Source of the DNA: Mauremys mutica
Taxonomy: Eukaryota > Chordata > Testudines > Geoemydidae
Length of the DNA: 64,000 nt
Assembly (NCBI RefSeq): GCF_020497125.1
Contig: NC_059073.1
Span: 11,491,225 to 11,555,224 of the forward strand
Reading direction: 5' to 3'
Shown here in pieces: positions 20,763-34,319 of the stretch. Below the pieces are notes generated by a model. That model made no database searches, was not told where the DNA came from, and saw nothing but the letters and a program-made list of their open reading frames with translations. How positions within the stretch are numbered: the first letter of the stretch is position 1; each line of letters opens with the position of its first letter. The translations under genes were made by a program, and so were the position numbers.

Positions 20763-23700
20763 TATAAACTGAAAACTCATCAAGGGTGCAAGACACTAGT
20801 TCATGTTTTCCTGCTGCTCTTGCTGTGTCTGTGGCAACTTCACACACCTACTAATCCTCAGAACTGCAGCAGAGGGAGCTGTGAATGGATTTATGTGCAG
20901 CCACCAACATTTGGTTAACATTCTGTTAATATTTAAACAACAAATCTGTTAGCAGATTAATTGGCACTGTCACTTCCCAGCAGTTTTATGGGTACTTCAA
21001 ACAGCTAGCAGTATATTCCTAAAAGGAAACATGTAGGGCCTAAATATGTACAAATGCTGGATAAGACAAATGCTAAACATCCATGGGAGAGACTGTAATT
21101 AATGTCCCACTGTTCCTGTGCTGGCCTCATGGTGCTTCCCAAAAGCAGGAATTGCTGCTTCATCCAAAAGGGTGGCAGCAAAAGACATGAGCTGAATGAT
21201 TTAGGAATCACTTTGGCACATCTTCACATGGCAAGGGTGATGTGCATATCAAGTGTCCAGCACTACGTTGACCTAGCAACACAGAAAATATAGAAAGAAA
21301 AGATGGGAAGATGAGGGTCCACCAGAGCTGTTCCTACCACCTGTAATTCCTGGAAATCATTCCTGTATGAAACATGTCTACCTACCATGTGGGTCCTGGT
21401 CAATAACAGAAGGTGAAATTGACCCTGTACAGGGAGCCAGCACAAGCCCTATGCACTGCTTAAATACTCAACAGCATCTAGCTCAAGCTGGTGCCATCAG
21501 TCACCTGCCTTGATGAATACCTCATTTTGGCCACCAAGCTATTGGTAAAAGTGCAGCAAAGAGGGGCTACACTCACGCCAGGATTTTCAAGGCGAGTCAA
21601 TCAGGGCCAATAGTCCCTGGAAAGTTCTCCAATTCCAAGAGGAATTCAACCTTCCAATGTGAAATTCCCTCCCCATCCCACATTATCCAAACATGGGGAG
21701 ATTTCAGCAGAATCTTTGAGCTTCAAGAGAAGAGATGAAAAGGTCTTGTTTGCCTGACAGCAAGCTGAGAATGGCCAATGCATTGGAGTAGACTGAGGAT
21801 GGACAAAGAGAAATATTGCTGCCCAAAATCCCAAGTCCATCTTTCATGTTTACTTTTGCTCTTCTCCTGCAGTTAATTCATTAGCTTGCACTTAGCCCCA
21901 TCTCCTTGATGGCATGTCAGATGCTTAGCAATAAAATCAATCACTACAATTTATTTATAAACTCATAAAACACTGTTTTACTGCTACGCTTTGAGTGCAC
22001 AACCAGTGAGAGGAGTTATGTTTCCAAAGAGAATTGGTTCTGATTCTGCCCTCCACAGATTCTTTAGAAACAAACAGTGTGGGTGAGAGGCAAGGGAGAG
22101 AACAACTGCACAGCATGGATAATGCACTGCCAAGCATGTAGGGACAAAACAAAATCAAAACCCCTCAAACTTCCAGCAGACCCTCCAGGGAAACCTCCAC
22201 CTTCTTCTCCTGGATCTGGCTCAGCCTTTCCCATCGATACTGCAGATTAGATGGGGATAATTAAGCCTGTGTATGTTCCATCCTATTTCCTTGCTCAGCC
22301 AGAGGGTAAGTAAATGAGACGTAGTCACATTTTGTGCTTACGAAGACTCGTAGCTCTTCTTTCTTTCTTATGGTACAACCATATGGGAGCCCCTGTTCAT
22401 TCACCATCTGTGGCTCTTTGATGTGTCAGACATGGTTGCTACCACCCATCCTAGACCCAGGCATATATTTCTACAATACACAAATCAGCACAATCTCTTC
22501 CATTGCAAAGATTTATGAAGTTAATCTTATTTATATGACACTTCATTGTTATTTTATCACCCGTTGTTTGGACGTGTCTTGAGTCCATTTTCTCTCTTCG
22601 GTTCTTGCTATTGTTCATGATTCCTCTTTCTGGGGATTTTTGCCACCACCATCTCATTTAACACTCAGCACAATTATATGTGTGGGTTTGCAGGTGGTGA
22701 ATGTACCTCATCTGTAAATTAATAAAAGGAAGTCTACTCTTGTGATATGTGTTTGTTATTTTGCCTCCCTTGTTGGGTTTTCATTTAATGCATTATTTTC
22801 TCCGCTACTACTATGTCCTAAATGCTATTAATATTAGTCTAGTGTTGGAGTTTTAAATATTGGTGGAAGGTTAGATTTGGGCATCCAAAATGGTCTTTAA
22901 TCTCTTGGGAACACATTAAGGTGTCTCCATGATACAATTCACTGATTGTGTGTATTCTATAATCTTCCCAGACTTGAAAAATCCCTAATTTTTTGGTGAA
23001 TTATACTCTAGATTATATGAATTAACAGCGAGGGGAAATAGCTCACCTCAGGCGATGTCTTATTCCATGCCAATGTAACATGTTTTTAAAAGGTGGGTGA
23101 TAACACTGCCTCTAACGCTGAGTCCATATGAAGGATAACAGCCTATTACATCTTCTAGCTAATGAAATTATTCCTGTAGGGCTCCAGCTCCACATTTTAG
23201 CAGCATGGCTGTGAAGTGGAGAGTCCTGCCCCAAGTGCTGATTGGTTAGAAAGAAGGAGATGGGAAGAATTGGCTTCTTCACCCCTCAGAGACCAAATTT
23301 GTTGGAAAGTTGGCAGAAAATCCCACCCTGCCTCCCTGCTTCCAGGAGGTCTTCTCACTGGAGGACGGGAGTGCCACTCCAGAGGAGAAGCTCACTTAGC
23401 CCTGCCCATGGAGGGACAAGGAATTGGCTTCAGCCATCTGAGTAGCTCTGGGACACACCCTTGGAAAGGAGCCTGTAGGGCAGGGCAGGGATGTACATGA
23501 CAAGTGCTCCAGACAGTGAGTATGTCCAAGGAGTAGTGCAGCTGAAAGGCCCAAGGGCAGTATTCTGGTTCTGTCAATAAGACACATGAGGCTTTACAGT
23601 AACAAATCTTTATTCCACTTATGAGAGACATTACAAACAGGGAGGCAGCACTGACTGCTTCCTTATCTTTTGTCACTGTGATCTGCCGCTGGCCTGGGGC

Positions 23701-26700
23701 GGACTGTTCTAGGTTCTGTTATACACAATATTGCCCTTGGAGGCTCTAGCAGCAGCTCTTTCCTGTGGCTGGTAAGCTGGCTCTTGTAACACGCAGGATC
23801 AGAGTGGGTCCACGAATAGAGGCCAGTGGAGCAGCCTGAAGCAGGCTCAGCCACGAGCTGTTATGAAGCTGATTTGGCTGATTAGGATTTAGCTAGGCCC
23901 ATCCGTCAGGGTAGTTAAAGGAAGGTGCCTTAAACTGGGCCAGCTTTCAAGGGGCCAGGACAGTTACAGTCAGCTGGCAGCCAATGGGGTTGAAGGGGTG
24001 ACACAGGACAGCCAGCAGGAAGGCAGCACCAACTGACATTGGATGAGCAGCTGCACTTGTCATCCCAGCCAACCTGGCTGGGAAGCCCAGCTCCATGTAA
24101 GCAAGCCTTGACCAACACATTGACCACAAGGTCAGATGCCTGATGATGTGGAGGAAATCAGGACTCACCACCTCAAGCTTGTGCCACATGCTTACATCTG
24201 CCTCCGCCACACAAGAAGGAAGTATCTCCTCTGGAAATCCTTAGGGAGTGAAGGAGCTGGTGGGTGGCCAGGGCAGGAGATCCTGGAGCCAAGGGGTTAA
24301 ATGTCCTGCTGGGAAAACAGCAGGTGAATTAGTCCACCTGCAACCTACTGAGCAGCAACTGAATCTGCCACTGCTCTTTCCCTCCAGCCTCCGGATCAGG
24401 GGGGCAAAAAGGGCCAGCAAGGGAGGATTCTGTGCCTGTTTGGAGGAGTGGTCACAGAGAGCCGGGGTGTTTGAGCTGGCTTGGGTGAAGCAAGGTGATG
24501 AAGGTAGGGGGGAATGCCTACTGGTGATGAACAAGGGGCACGTAGATCCTTAACAACTGAAGTGCCTGTAGCACCTGCCTCAGCCATGGTACACCTGGTG
24601 TGCTGCTAGGGATTGATGTACCACAGCACTCAAAGATCCAACAAAAACACTATGATTACACTACCTGGAATAGATTTGATTTTGCAGAACCTTGTTGGCC
24701 AAGTTTTGGGTTTGCAAACAACAGCAAGGAGTGGTTCATACCCAAGTCCTATTTCATCCAAGTTCCCAGAGACTGAGGGTTCTAATTTTGTCTCTTCTTG
24801 ACTGTAAACTGTAGATTTGGCTCTACAAAGGAAACACAGGATGTGGAAAATTAGCATGGAATACTTAGTGATGAATGTGGTATAAATGCCAAGGGTAAAA
24901 TAGATGAAATACTGTTTAACTTCTCTAGGACTGTCCATTCAAATTTCTGCATGATCAGCCTTGTAGCCCCATGTATTAACATAACAATTCAGCCTTGATT
25001 CAAGTACGCGCAACTCCCTCTGAAGTCAATTGGAGTTTAAAGTATCAATGGGCATCACTGCAGTCTATTTGTATATGTAAAACATTCCAATTTGCATAAA
25101 TTAGCATGACAAGTGAAGATGGCCTCAACATGATTTTTTAGATCTTGATTCTAAGAGCTATGCTCAGCCAATGAAAAAATGCAACGATACAACCGGAACT
25201 ATATGGTCAGTCACAACAGCATGATATTCAAATACCAAATAAGCTACTTGCAAACAGGTTAAAGATCAAAAATTAGTCACTGAAATTATTTGGCAAATGT
25301 TAAATAAAGAAATTTATTTAAATTTAAACCCTGAGGTACAGAATTAGGGGGGAATTACTGTTTTCAGACAATTCAAGAACAGAGAAAAAAATCATTACAT
25401 TAATCAAACAAATTTGTTGTTAGTGGTGATGGCAACCATCTCCACTAGCAACCATTAGCTAGCTGAATACAACACTCTAAGGAATTATAATTTAAAATAG
25501 AACATCAAGAGCAATTTCCTTTATTTTTGAATCACTTTCACTACCATTTAAATGATTGTCTTATGGCTTCCAGTTGTGTTTATAAGGAAGCCCTTTTCTA
25601 TGTTTGTGTAATGTAACATAATGGCAAAGAACCAAAGTGCCAACATGTACTTTCAGTCTTGATGGCTTTTCTTTTTAGATTCAGAGAAATCAACACAAAG
25701 AACATATACAAGAGAGTACAGTTTGTGTTACTCACTCTGCGGCCGTGGCCATCTTGAACTAATTTACAGGGAACAGACTATAGGACACTCCGTAAGAAAT
25801 AATACAGAGAAAACATTAAATGCCACTACATATTCCAAAGAAAACTATAAGAGAAGAAAAAAGGGATTACTACATTTAAGAGGTCCTGGAGGGAAGGTTA
25901 ACAGAGGTGTTAGAGACAGGTGAGGAAAAAGAAGACAAAAGAATAAAAATAAACAACAGAATAATTAACCTTCATTTATCCTAATTAATTTAGGAATAAA
26001 TTGAATGTTACCACTACGTACCCTGTCATAACTGTATGTAATGTGTGCCATCACATTCTGTATTTTAAAATTATTTTTATTAGTCCTTTCATCTTCAGTT
26101 CAACTTCCTCTCTCAAGCCCTCATTACTATTCAACACCTCCACAGTCTTTTTTGTCACTGGACATTTTTTGTCACTGGAAAATAAACTGGATCAATGCAG
26201 CAACTCAATTAATTCCTCATCTCAAATTCTAATAAAATCAATTTGGAGAACTGGCGTGCCGTTAAGCTTACATCATAATACAGTAATTAGAAACAACTTT
26301 CATCTTCCCATTTCCTTTGAAGATTTTAATTGCAATTAAACATGCCTTGCTTCTCCATTAAAGACTTTCAAAATGGAAATTGGATGAGAAGTTAGAGATA
26401 AGGCTGATTAGAGCAATCATACCTTCCTCCCCCATTTTAAATGTCAAAAAATTGTACACGTGCCATTAAAAAGTTTGCATATCAGTTTCCTTCCTTTATA
26501 AGTTAAAAGAAGAAGATAGTTAAAATTTGCTTATGTGGCATCTCCGTTAATAGAGGTTTGCAACCATGGTTGCCCATTCTGTATGATCTTCTGGTAACCT
26601 CTTTGTGCATGAACAACCCTTCTGATCCACCCAGGATAGCACATCATCCATCCAAGATATTATTTTTGTGCTCGTGTTCTTCTGCCATCAACTTTCCTTC

Positions 26701-27201
26701 TAGTGCCTATAAAGATGCATTACTATATCATATTCTAATAGGCCAGACTGGAGCAACAGAATCTATTTTGTGTTTAGATCCATACACATTTAGGGGTTCA
26801 ACTATGTATGTTCTTGTTAAAATTTGCGAGCAACCATTTTAATTAAAGCTCCTCTGAAAGTGGCAGGTACAAATGGGTGACTATTATCATTTCTTGTATT
26901 ACAGTAGTACCTAAGAGGCCCATGTGCTGTACAAACACTAAACAAAAAAATATTTGTAGACTGTTATTATGCAACATACACACGGACATACACACAGTCT
27001 TTGTTTGGCCAAGTTATCTTTCAATCTTTCTTCATAAATCAATCCCAACAGCCCTTTTGGTTGGTTTTGTTGCTCTTCATTAAACTCCTCCCAGTTCATC
27101 AGTGTCTTTGTGGTATTGAGGTGCCCAGAAATGATCACGTTTTTCCAAATGAGGCCACAGCAGGACTGTAGAGAGAGGAACTATCAGTTCCATCCGTGAA
27201 C
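20763..27201. other. Mostly unassigned 6.4-kb stretch
   Basis: I find no exon, conserved domain or certain repeat. 23560-23660 contains a minus-strand AATAAA (complement of tttatt near 23610) in an LTR-like context, but no termini. 25000-25050 resembles ancient amniote repeats ('gaagtcaattggag'). 25300-26500 is AT-rich. Open frames here reach about 110 codons, lack repeats or protein families, and are AT-rich shadows. Confidence 0.35.
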
Positions 27202-28340
27202 TGTGACGTCCCCCTGCTGTTATCTGGACCAGTGATCTGCTAGGTCACTCCAATCCTCGACTCTTGTGGTCAGCCTTATCCTGCTCTGCTGTGATAACCC
27301 CCACTTCCGGGCTGTTCACGCACAATCTCTAGCATGTAAGCTGCTCCCAGATTCGTGAGTGAGCACTCTTGGCCAGCCGCTGTTTCGATTGTGCAACCAA
27401 ATGACACTAGCCAATATCTCCGGTCCCAGACACAACTCTAGGAACTCCTGTCTTGCAGTGCCCAGTTATGCCCGCTGGACGCTGCAAGCTTAAATGAGTT
27501 CATCAATTTAACAAAGAAATTGATATGTGCCAGGCTTGTTATCCCAAGGGGAGTCTCTGACATGCTTCAAACCAAATGCACTGCTTCAGGTAGAATAAAC
27601 AAACAAATCTGTTAACTACAAAAGATAGATTTTAAGTGATTATAAGTCAAAGCACAACAAATCAGATTTGGTCAAATGAAATAAAAGCAAAAGGCATTCT
27701 AAGCTGATCTTAACAGTTTCAGGGCCCTTACAAACTTAGATGCTTCTCACCACAGGCTGGCTGGTTGCCCTTCAGGCAGGCTCTCTACTTTGATCAGCAC
27801 TTCAGTTGGTTGGTGGTGTTGGTGGTGGTGGTGGTGTCTGTAGATGGAGGTGGAAGAGAGAGGAAGAGCCTGGCAAACGTCTCTCCCTTTTATCATGTTC
27901 TTTCTTCCCTCTTGGCTTTGCCCCCCTCCCTTCAGAGTCAAGTGAGCATTACCTTATTGTAGCCCCAGACTGACCAAAGGAAGGGGGGTGACTCACTCCA
28001 GAGTCCAACAGGCTCTTTGTTGCTACCTAGGCCAGTGTCCTTTGTTCCTGTGAGGCTGGGCTGGGTTTGTCCCATACATGCCCTGATGAGGTATGAACTG
28101 TCCCTCTGCTTCTGGAGAATTTTCCCTGGGCTTGTTTTAAGCCACGAGGATACATTTTCAGCCTCATAACTATATACATACAATTACAACCTATAACATC
28201 AGTATAACAAGAATGCTCAGTGCATCATGAGCCTTCCGAAGACACCCAATATGACAAACTTTGCATTGGAGACCACACAATCATATTATAAGAATGAACA
28301 TGGGGGTGCTGAGTGTTCCCCTGAGGTACAGAGTGTCACA
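27202..28340. mobile_element. LTR-like element, 1.1 kb
   Basis: It begins TGTGACGTCC and ends GTGTCACA, giving the inverted TGTGAC/GTCACA termini of an LTR. It matches my memory of a turtle LTR, with the 'ctgctaggtcactcc', 'gcttaaatgagttcatcaat' and 'aggtagaataaacaaacaaa' segments. A (GGT)n microsatellite lies at about 27806-27837. No clear TSD, so it may be decayed or slightly mis-bounded. No gag or pol adjoins it, so it is probably solo. Confidence 0.65.
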
Positions 28341-28433
28341 GGGACTAGACACTTCTTCAAATTAGCTGAGTAGTTCATATCTTATAGACACAGGCCTAGA
28401 ATTTTAAAGGTATTTAGATGTTGTTGGCTCAAT

Positions 28434-28599
28434 GTTGCAGTGCCTAACTGATTTAGGATCCTGAAATTCATTTTCAAAAGGGATTTAGGCACTTAGAAGC
28501 CAAAACCCCATTGATAGTCAATGTAATTTAGGCTCCTAAATGCCCCAATCCCTTTAGAAAAATGAGATTTTAGCTCCTAAATCAATTAGGCATTGCAAT
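28434..28599. repeat. Foldback interspersed repeat
   Basis: 28434-28458 and 28575-28599 are inverted copies, 22 of 25 positions matching, and the middle repeats 'taggcacttag'/'taggctcctaaa' motifs. This pattern suggests a non-autonomous palindromic DNA element. Superfamily not determined. Confidence 0.6.
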
Positions 28600-29211
28600 A
28601 CTGAGCACAGTGATGCTTAAATAACTAAAACTCTGGGCCACGGTGCTTGCACAGCACAGTAATAAGTTCCCCCCTCCCGCTCCTTTGTGTGCCACTCCCT
28701 GTGTGTGGGATGCTAGCCTCATGCCGTGACCTAGCTCTGTTATAGGCAGCCCTGGCTGTTCTGTGCTAGCCTGGTGCCAGCAGGAGAGCAGTGAGAGGGG
28801 AGGTAGAAAAGCCACTCCACAGCCTAAAACCACTGCAGCCCCTGGTGGCTTGGAGGAGCAACTGCAGCTCTGTCTGCACTCCAGTATGACGCATACAACC
28901 TCAGCTAGGCTGCAGACAGGCTTGTCAGGGCTGCCAAATGTGTTTGTCATTTGAGATGCCTGGTACTTTTCAGCCACTACAGTTAAGACATATTTCTGTA
29001 ACTGTCATTACAAATAACTAATATAATTTTCTCACACACACTCTACTGCTGCTCACATCCTCACATCTCAAGTTAACTTGTTTGTTGTATGAAGATACAA
29101 AAATAAAATAAGAGGCTCAAACCAATGAACAAAAAATTTTCCTTTGCACACCATTTCTAGTAAAGATTTTAAAAATACTATTGTACAAACAAAATGACTA
29201 ATTATTTTATA
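28600..29211. other. Unassigned sequence
   Basis: A minus-strand frame (28582-28977) is open for 131 codons but has no recognised domain. Nothing else identified. Confidence 0.4.
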
Positions 29212-29338
29212 CTGTGTTGTTGTAGTCATGTCAGTCTCAGGATATTAGAGAGACATGGTGGGTAAGGTAATTAATATCCTTTATTGGACCAGCGTCAGTT
29301 TGTGGGAGAGACAAGCTCTCGAGAGCTCTTCTTCAGAT
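29212..29338 (+). mobile_element. Penelope-like element terminal fragment
   Basis: 'tttattggaccagcgtcagt' followed by 'gggagagacaagctctcgag' and 'ctcttcttcagatctgg' is the terminal region seen at the ends of turtle Penelope-like elements. It joins a CR1-clade LINE directly at about 29339. Confidence 0.65.
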
Positions 29339-31322
29339 CTGGAACACGGAGCAAGTTAGAGGCAAAAAGGCATCTCTTAAAAACTGAAAGTCAAATACTA
29401 TTGAGGAAAATAGAAAGGAGCATACTCTGGCAAGGCAAGTGTAAAAGTATAATTAGGCAGGCCAAATAAGAATTTGAAGCGCAACTAGCAAAAGACTCAA
29501 AATCGAACAGCAAAAAAAGAAGTTAAGTGCACCAGAGAGCCTGTCAAACAATCAATGGGGCACCTGGACGATTGCGTTGCTAAAGGTGCATTTCAGGAAG
29601 ATACGGCCATTTTAGAGAAGCTACATTAATTCTTTGCATTGGTCTTCACTGCAGAGGATATGAGGGAGGTTCCCAGAGCTGAGCCATTCTTTTTAGGTGA
29701 CAGATCTGAGGAACTGTCACAGACTGAGGTGTCAATAGAGGCGGCTTTGGAACAAATTGATAAATTAAGCAGTAACATATCACCAGGACCAGATGGTATT
29801 CACCCAAGAGTTCAGAAAGAACTGAAATATGAAATTGCTGAACTATTTACTGTGGTATGCAAACTATCACTTAATGTGATCAAAAAGACAATCCTGGCTA
29901 TTTCAGGCCAGTAAGCCTACTTCAGTACCAGGCAAATTGGTTGAAACTCTAGTAAAAAAACAGAATTATCAGAAACATAGATGAACACGATTTGTTGGTG
30001 AAGAATCAACACAGCTTTTGTAAAGGGAAATCATGGCTCACTGATCTATTAGAATTCTTTGGACTCTCAGAAAGCCTTTGACAAGGTCCCTCACCAAAGG
30101 CTCTTAAGCAAAATAAGCAGTCATGGGATAGAGGTAAGGTCCTCTCATGGATCAGTAACTGATTAAAAGACAGGAAACAAAGGGTAGGAATAAATTATCA
30201 GTTTTCAGAATGGAGAGTGGTAAATAGTGGTGTCCCTCAGGGATCTGTATTGGGATCTACATATTCTGTTCTACATATTCATAAATGATCTGGAAAAAGG
30301 GGTAATCAGTGGGATGGCAAAATTTGCAGATGATACAAAATTACTCAGGATAGTTAAATGCAGACTGTGAGAAATTACAATGGAGTCTCACAAAACTGGG
30401 TGCCTGATGAATGGCCGATGAAAATCAATGTTGATAAATGCAAAGTGATGCACACTGGAAAACAAAATCCCAACTATACATACAAAATGATGGGGTCTAA
30501 ATGAGCTGTCACCACTCAAAAAGGAGATCTTGGAGTCATTGTGGATAGTTCTCCAGAAACATCTGCTCAATGTGCAGCAGCAGTCAAAGAGCTAACAGAA
30601 TGTTAGGAAAGGGATGGATAATAAGACAGTAAATGTCATAATGCCACTATATAAATCCATGGTACGCCCACACCTTGAATATTACCTACAGTTCTGATAG
30701 CTCTATCTGAAAAAAAGTTGTATTAAAATTGGAAAAGGTACAGAGGAGGACAACTAAATGATTACGGGTATAGAACAGCTACCATATGAGGAAAGATTAA
30801 AAAGACTGGGACTGTTCAGCTGGAAAAAGAGATTATTGAAGGGGTATACAGAGGTCTATAAAATCATGAATGGGGTGGAGAAAGTGAATAAGGAAGTATT
30901 ATTTACTCCTTCACATAACACAAAAGCCATGGATCACCCAATTAAATTAATAGGCAGCAGGTTTAAAACAACCAGAAGGAAGTACTTCTTCACACAATAC
31001 ACAGTTAACCTGTGGAATTTGTTGCCAGGGGCTGTTGTGAAGGCCAAAAGTATAACTGGGTAAAAAGAAAAATAGATACGTTCATGGAGGATAGGTCCAT
31101 CAACGGATATTAACCAAGGTGTTCACATATGAAACCTCATTCTCTGGGTGTCCCTAGATTCTGACTGGCAGAAGATAGGAGTGGATGACCTGGGATCATT
31201 CAATAATTGCCCTGTTCTGTTCTTTCCCTCTGAAGCACCTGGCATTATCAATTGTCAGAAGACAGGATACTGGACTAGATGGACCATTTGTCTGACCCAG
31301 GATGGCTGTTCTTATGGTTCCT
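29339..31322 (+). mobile_element. CR1-clade LINE, ~2 kb, frameshifted ORF2
   Basis: Plus-strand ORF2 pieces occur in order. 29360-29560 is the segment just before RT. 29639-29914 includes FTAEDMREVPRAEPFFLGDR and SPGPDGIHPRVQKEL, the RT N-terminal block. 30000-30130 includes QHSFCKG and QKAFDKVPHQRLL. 30320-30350 contains FADDTKL, the catalytic box as F-A-D-D. 30758-31063 includes YEERLKRLGLFSWKKRLLKG and RKYFFTQYTVNLWNLLPG. The 3' tail ends near 31322 with 'gatggctgttcttatgg'. Several stops and frameshifts make it inactive. It shares subfamily features with 61.5-64 kb. Confidence 0.9.
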
Positions 31323-33088
31323 GAAGAAAATTTGGGATTATAGGAAGTGCTCTGTGGTGGTGGATAGTTGTTGTGTAACCCATGCATCTGTCGCTGTTGC
31401 TTTTAAACTGTAGTACTCCGTTTTGGATTTTTCCTGACAGAAGAATGGAGCAGCTGCCCACTAAGTCCAGCTAGTCTGGGACTAGCCGGTAAACAAATGG
31501 GGCAGGGGGAGTCATGAACCCTTGAAGCATGCTCAGTAGGGCATCTCCAAAGGTGGAGAACAATTCCACTCCTAAGTATAAAGACAAAAAGGCACAAAAC
31601 TCTTTTGTTAGTTCAGCACATATCAACACAACACAGCCATCCAGACCAGGAAGGGAAGATGACCATGTTCAATTGAACGTGCAGGAGAATTAGGTACACA
31701 GAGTTGAAATTTGTCCAGGATTAATATCCCCTACTGCTAATATATATAGTAGATCAGAATATATATAGATCAGAAAAGAGCTATTGCATTTATAGAGGCC
31801 TGAAAATCCTCTCGAGGGCCCCCAGTATGGTTCTTATACCAAAATGACCATGTGTGGCAAGTAGTAAAGGTCTCTTTGAGGACAAGCTGACTCAGAGCAG
31901 GAGAAAGGATGGAATTATGTGTGATAGCCCTGCAGGAGAGCTAGGGAAGGGGGAACAGCTGAGATCGTTATTGCAGAGTTCACAATTTGTAGGTTCAGTT
32001 CAAATAACCTAAGGGATGAGAATCTCACCTGATATAATTACATGATTTAAAGTGACTTGTTTAATTGATGTATATCATTGAGATGATGGCCATCCCCATT
32101 CAGAGTGAGGGTGGATACTTCAGTGAATCGTGACTGCCCCTTTATGTCATTTCACCAGCCAAAGATAATTAAAGGAGATTCTATATGCAAATTGTTTTTT
32201 TTAAAGAAGGCCAAGATGACATGCCCTTTGAGTCTGGAACTCAGTGTATGATTCCATCTGCAGAATATTAAAAGGGATTATTAAAGACATTTAAGTTTGC
32301 GCAAGTTTGAAATAAGTGGCCTTTATCTTTTCTTTCCAAAGGTCACAGGTTTTTTTTCACCCATTGTCTTCATAGTGACAGTAACTCATGTTGTAAGGAT
32401 ATAATTTACACAACGTCCTGCAAAAGAAATAATCTCATTTCCCCTTAATAATGATGGTGAGTTTTGAGGCTATATCTGTGAACACCATCAAGCTACAGTA
32501 TTATATACACCCAGAATTCACAAACTTAGATACAGTTTGAAAAGCATAGTCAGGATTTTCAGTAGTGACTCCTGATTCTGAGTGCCTTAATTTTGGGTGC
32601 CCTACTTGAGACACCATAAAGGGTCTTGATTTACAGAGGGTGGGTGCCCAGATCTTTCTGGAAATCAGGTCCCTTTAAGGGACTTCAAAAAGGGATGCTC
32701 TTAAAATCAGTTATTCTTGAAAATCCTGGCCTGAGGTTTTTTTGAGCAACAGGTTGCAATTGCTTCAGATTTTCCCTTGCTTTAAAAGGTGAGCATGTTC
32801 AGTGGTGATATAGATTATCTGACAAACTAATTCCAAGATGAGTGGCAAGATTTGTCATGAGGTAACATCTAGTAGAAGGTGATTGCCCTGCTGAATGAGA
32901 TAGTAAGTCTGCAGATAGATTTGGGTTTGAAATTCAAAAGGAGCTGTCATGGAATCCAAGTGGTAGATGATGAGATCTAAATGGGCATTGATGAAAGAGA
33001 TTGGGGCATGAACAAGCCTTTGAAAATATTACCTTTATTCAGTAGAGCTTTATATAAACTGTGTGAAATTTCCAGAGAAGAAAATACT
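31323..33088. other. Unassigned sequence
   Basis: No coding signal. The motif 'gattttcagtagtgactcctgattctgag' near 32550-32760 recalls an old amniote repeat but is too decayed to name. Confidence 0.4.
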
Positions 33089-33310
33089 ATGATATAGTAT
33101 CAGAGGGGTAGCCGTGTTAGTCTGGAGCTGTAAAAGCAGCAAAGAGTCCTGTGGCACCTTATAGACTAACAGACATTTTGGAGCATGAGCTTTCGTGGGT
33201 GAATACCCACTTCATCAGATGCATGTCGACAAAGTGGGTATTCACCCACAAAAGCCCATGCTCCAAAACATCTGTTAGTCTATAAGGTGCCACAGGACTC
33301 TTTGCTGCCT
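33089..33310. mobile_element. Penelope-like termini in head-to-head hairpin
   Basis: Two Penelope-type termini ('agactaacagacattttgga', 'cgtgggtgaatacccac') lie in opposite orientation. They form arms 33136-33212 and 33232-33308 (77 bp each, a few mismatches) around a 19-nt spacer. The outer 'atcagaggggtagccgtgtt' part is present on the left only. Confidence 0.8.
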
Positions 33311-33341
33311 TTATGATATAGTACATTACTAAGGATATGAT

Positions 33342-33681
33342 TTAGTCATGGAGGTCACGGCAGTCATGGATCCCGTGACTTTACTGGACCTCCGTGACTT
33401 CTTCCGCATCAGCTGTGAGCAGCTGCTGCCAGAGCAAGAGCCGTGCCTCCTCCCCCCCAGCTGCCACTGGGGCTGGAGCTGTGTGCCCCCCTGCCTCCCT
33501 CTCCTGCAGCTGTGGCCAGGGCCAGAGCCAGAACTGTGTGGCCCTGCTCCGCAACTGTGACTGGGGCTGGGGCCAGAGACAGGACTGTGAACCCTGCCCC
33601 CCACCCCGTGGCTGTGTCCAGGGCTGGAGCCAGGGCTGTGCCCCCACCCCCCATGGAGCTCCAGCTGTCATTCCTCCCACA
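33342..33681. mobile_element. GC-rich MITE-like repeat
   Basis: It begins with a nested palindromic head ('gtcatggaggtcacgg' against 'ggacctccgtgac', 33345-33400) and then a C-rich tract. I recognise this as a turtle MITE-type head, but the right end is lost where a CR1 tail begins at about 33682. The GC-rich open frames on both strands are shadows. Confidence 0.5.
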
Positions 33682-33747
33682 CACACATCTACTGGGCTAG
33701 ATGGACCACTGATGTGACCCAATATTGCCATTCTTATGTTTTTATGA
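33682..33747 (+). mobile_element. CR1-clade 3' terminal fragment
   Basis: 'actgggctagatggaccact' followed by 'tgtgacccaatattgccatt' and 'cttatgtttttatg' is the last ~65 bp of a CR1-clade LINE. Very short, with no coding part. Confidence 0.75.
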
Positions 33748-34319
33748 AAGGGCCAGATAAGGCTGGGTTGTAAATACAGCCTTAAATCTATGAGCAAAGC
33801 TTATCTTCCATACAGCTACACTGGCATATTCAGAGTCATGCTTTCATACAGAAAGCCTTTAAGAATTGCATAGTGTGGATTTTGAAGTAATTGCTGACCT
33901 TTTTTATGTTCTGAGTGAAAATCAAGCATGAAAGGAGAGACTACCCTCAAGATAAATATATACATATTAAATACAGTATTTCCTGCCGAGTACTCTTAAT
34001 TCCTAGTGAATGTGAAATCACTGGAGTATCCATTCAGTTCCCAGCAAATGTAAATGACATTACTTTTATAGGTGTGGTGTATTCTGCCATACAGTCCTGA
34101 AATCATTGATTTATGCAAACATTTCAACCTTTTAAATGGACATTTTAGAGAATATTATATATCTAATGTCTCAAATTGTGCCTGGCTCTTTCCACAACAA
34201 CCCAAAAGACATGACACAGTTCCTGCACTGGAGATAAGCATTGGCCATGTCATTAAATGATCCCAATGTCTTTGGGTCATATTCTGACTTTGGATGAACA
34301 TGCATTGCTCCCAGTGAAT
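33748..34319. other. Unassigned AT-rich sequence
   Basis: AT-rich, with short open frames only; nothing recognised. Confidence 0.4.

Noticed and set aside
24630..24938. 102-codon minus-strand frame with a hydrophobic segment
   Set aside because: No family recognised, AT-rich, isolated, and no conservation evidence from sequence alone.
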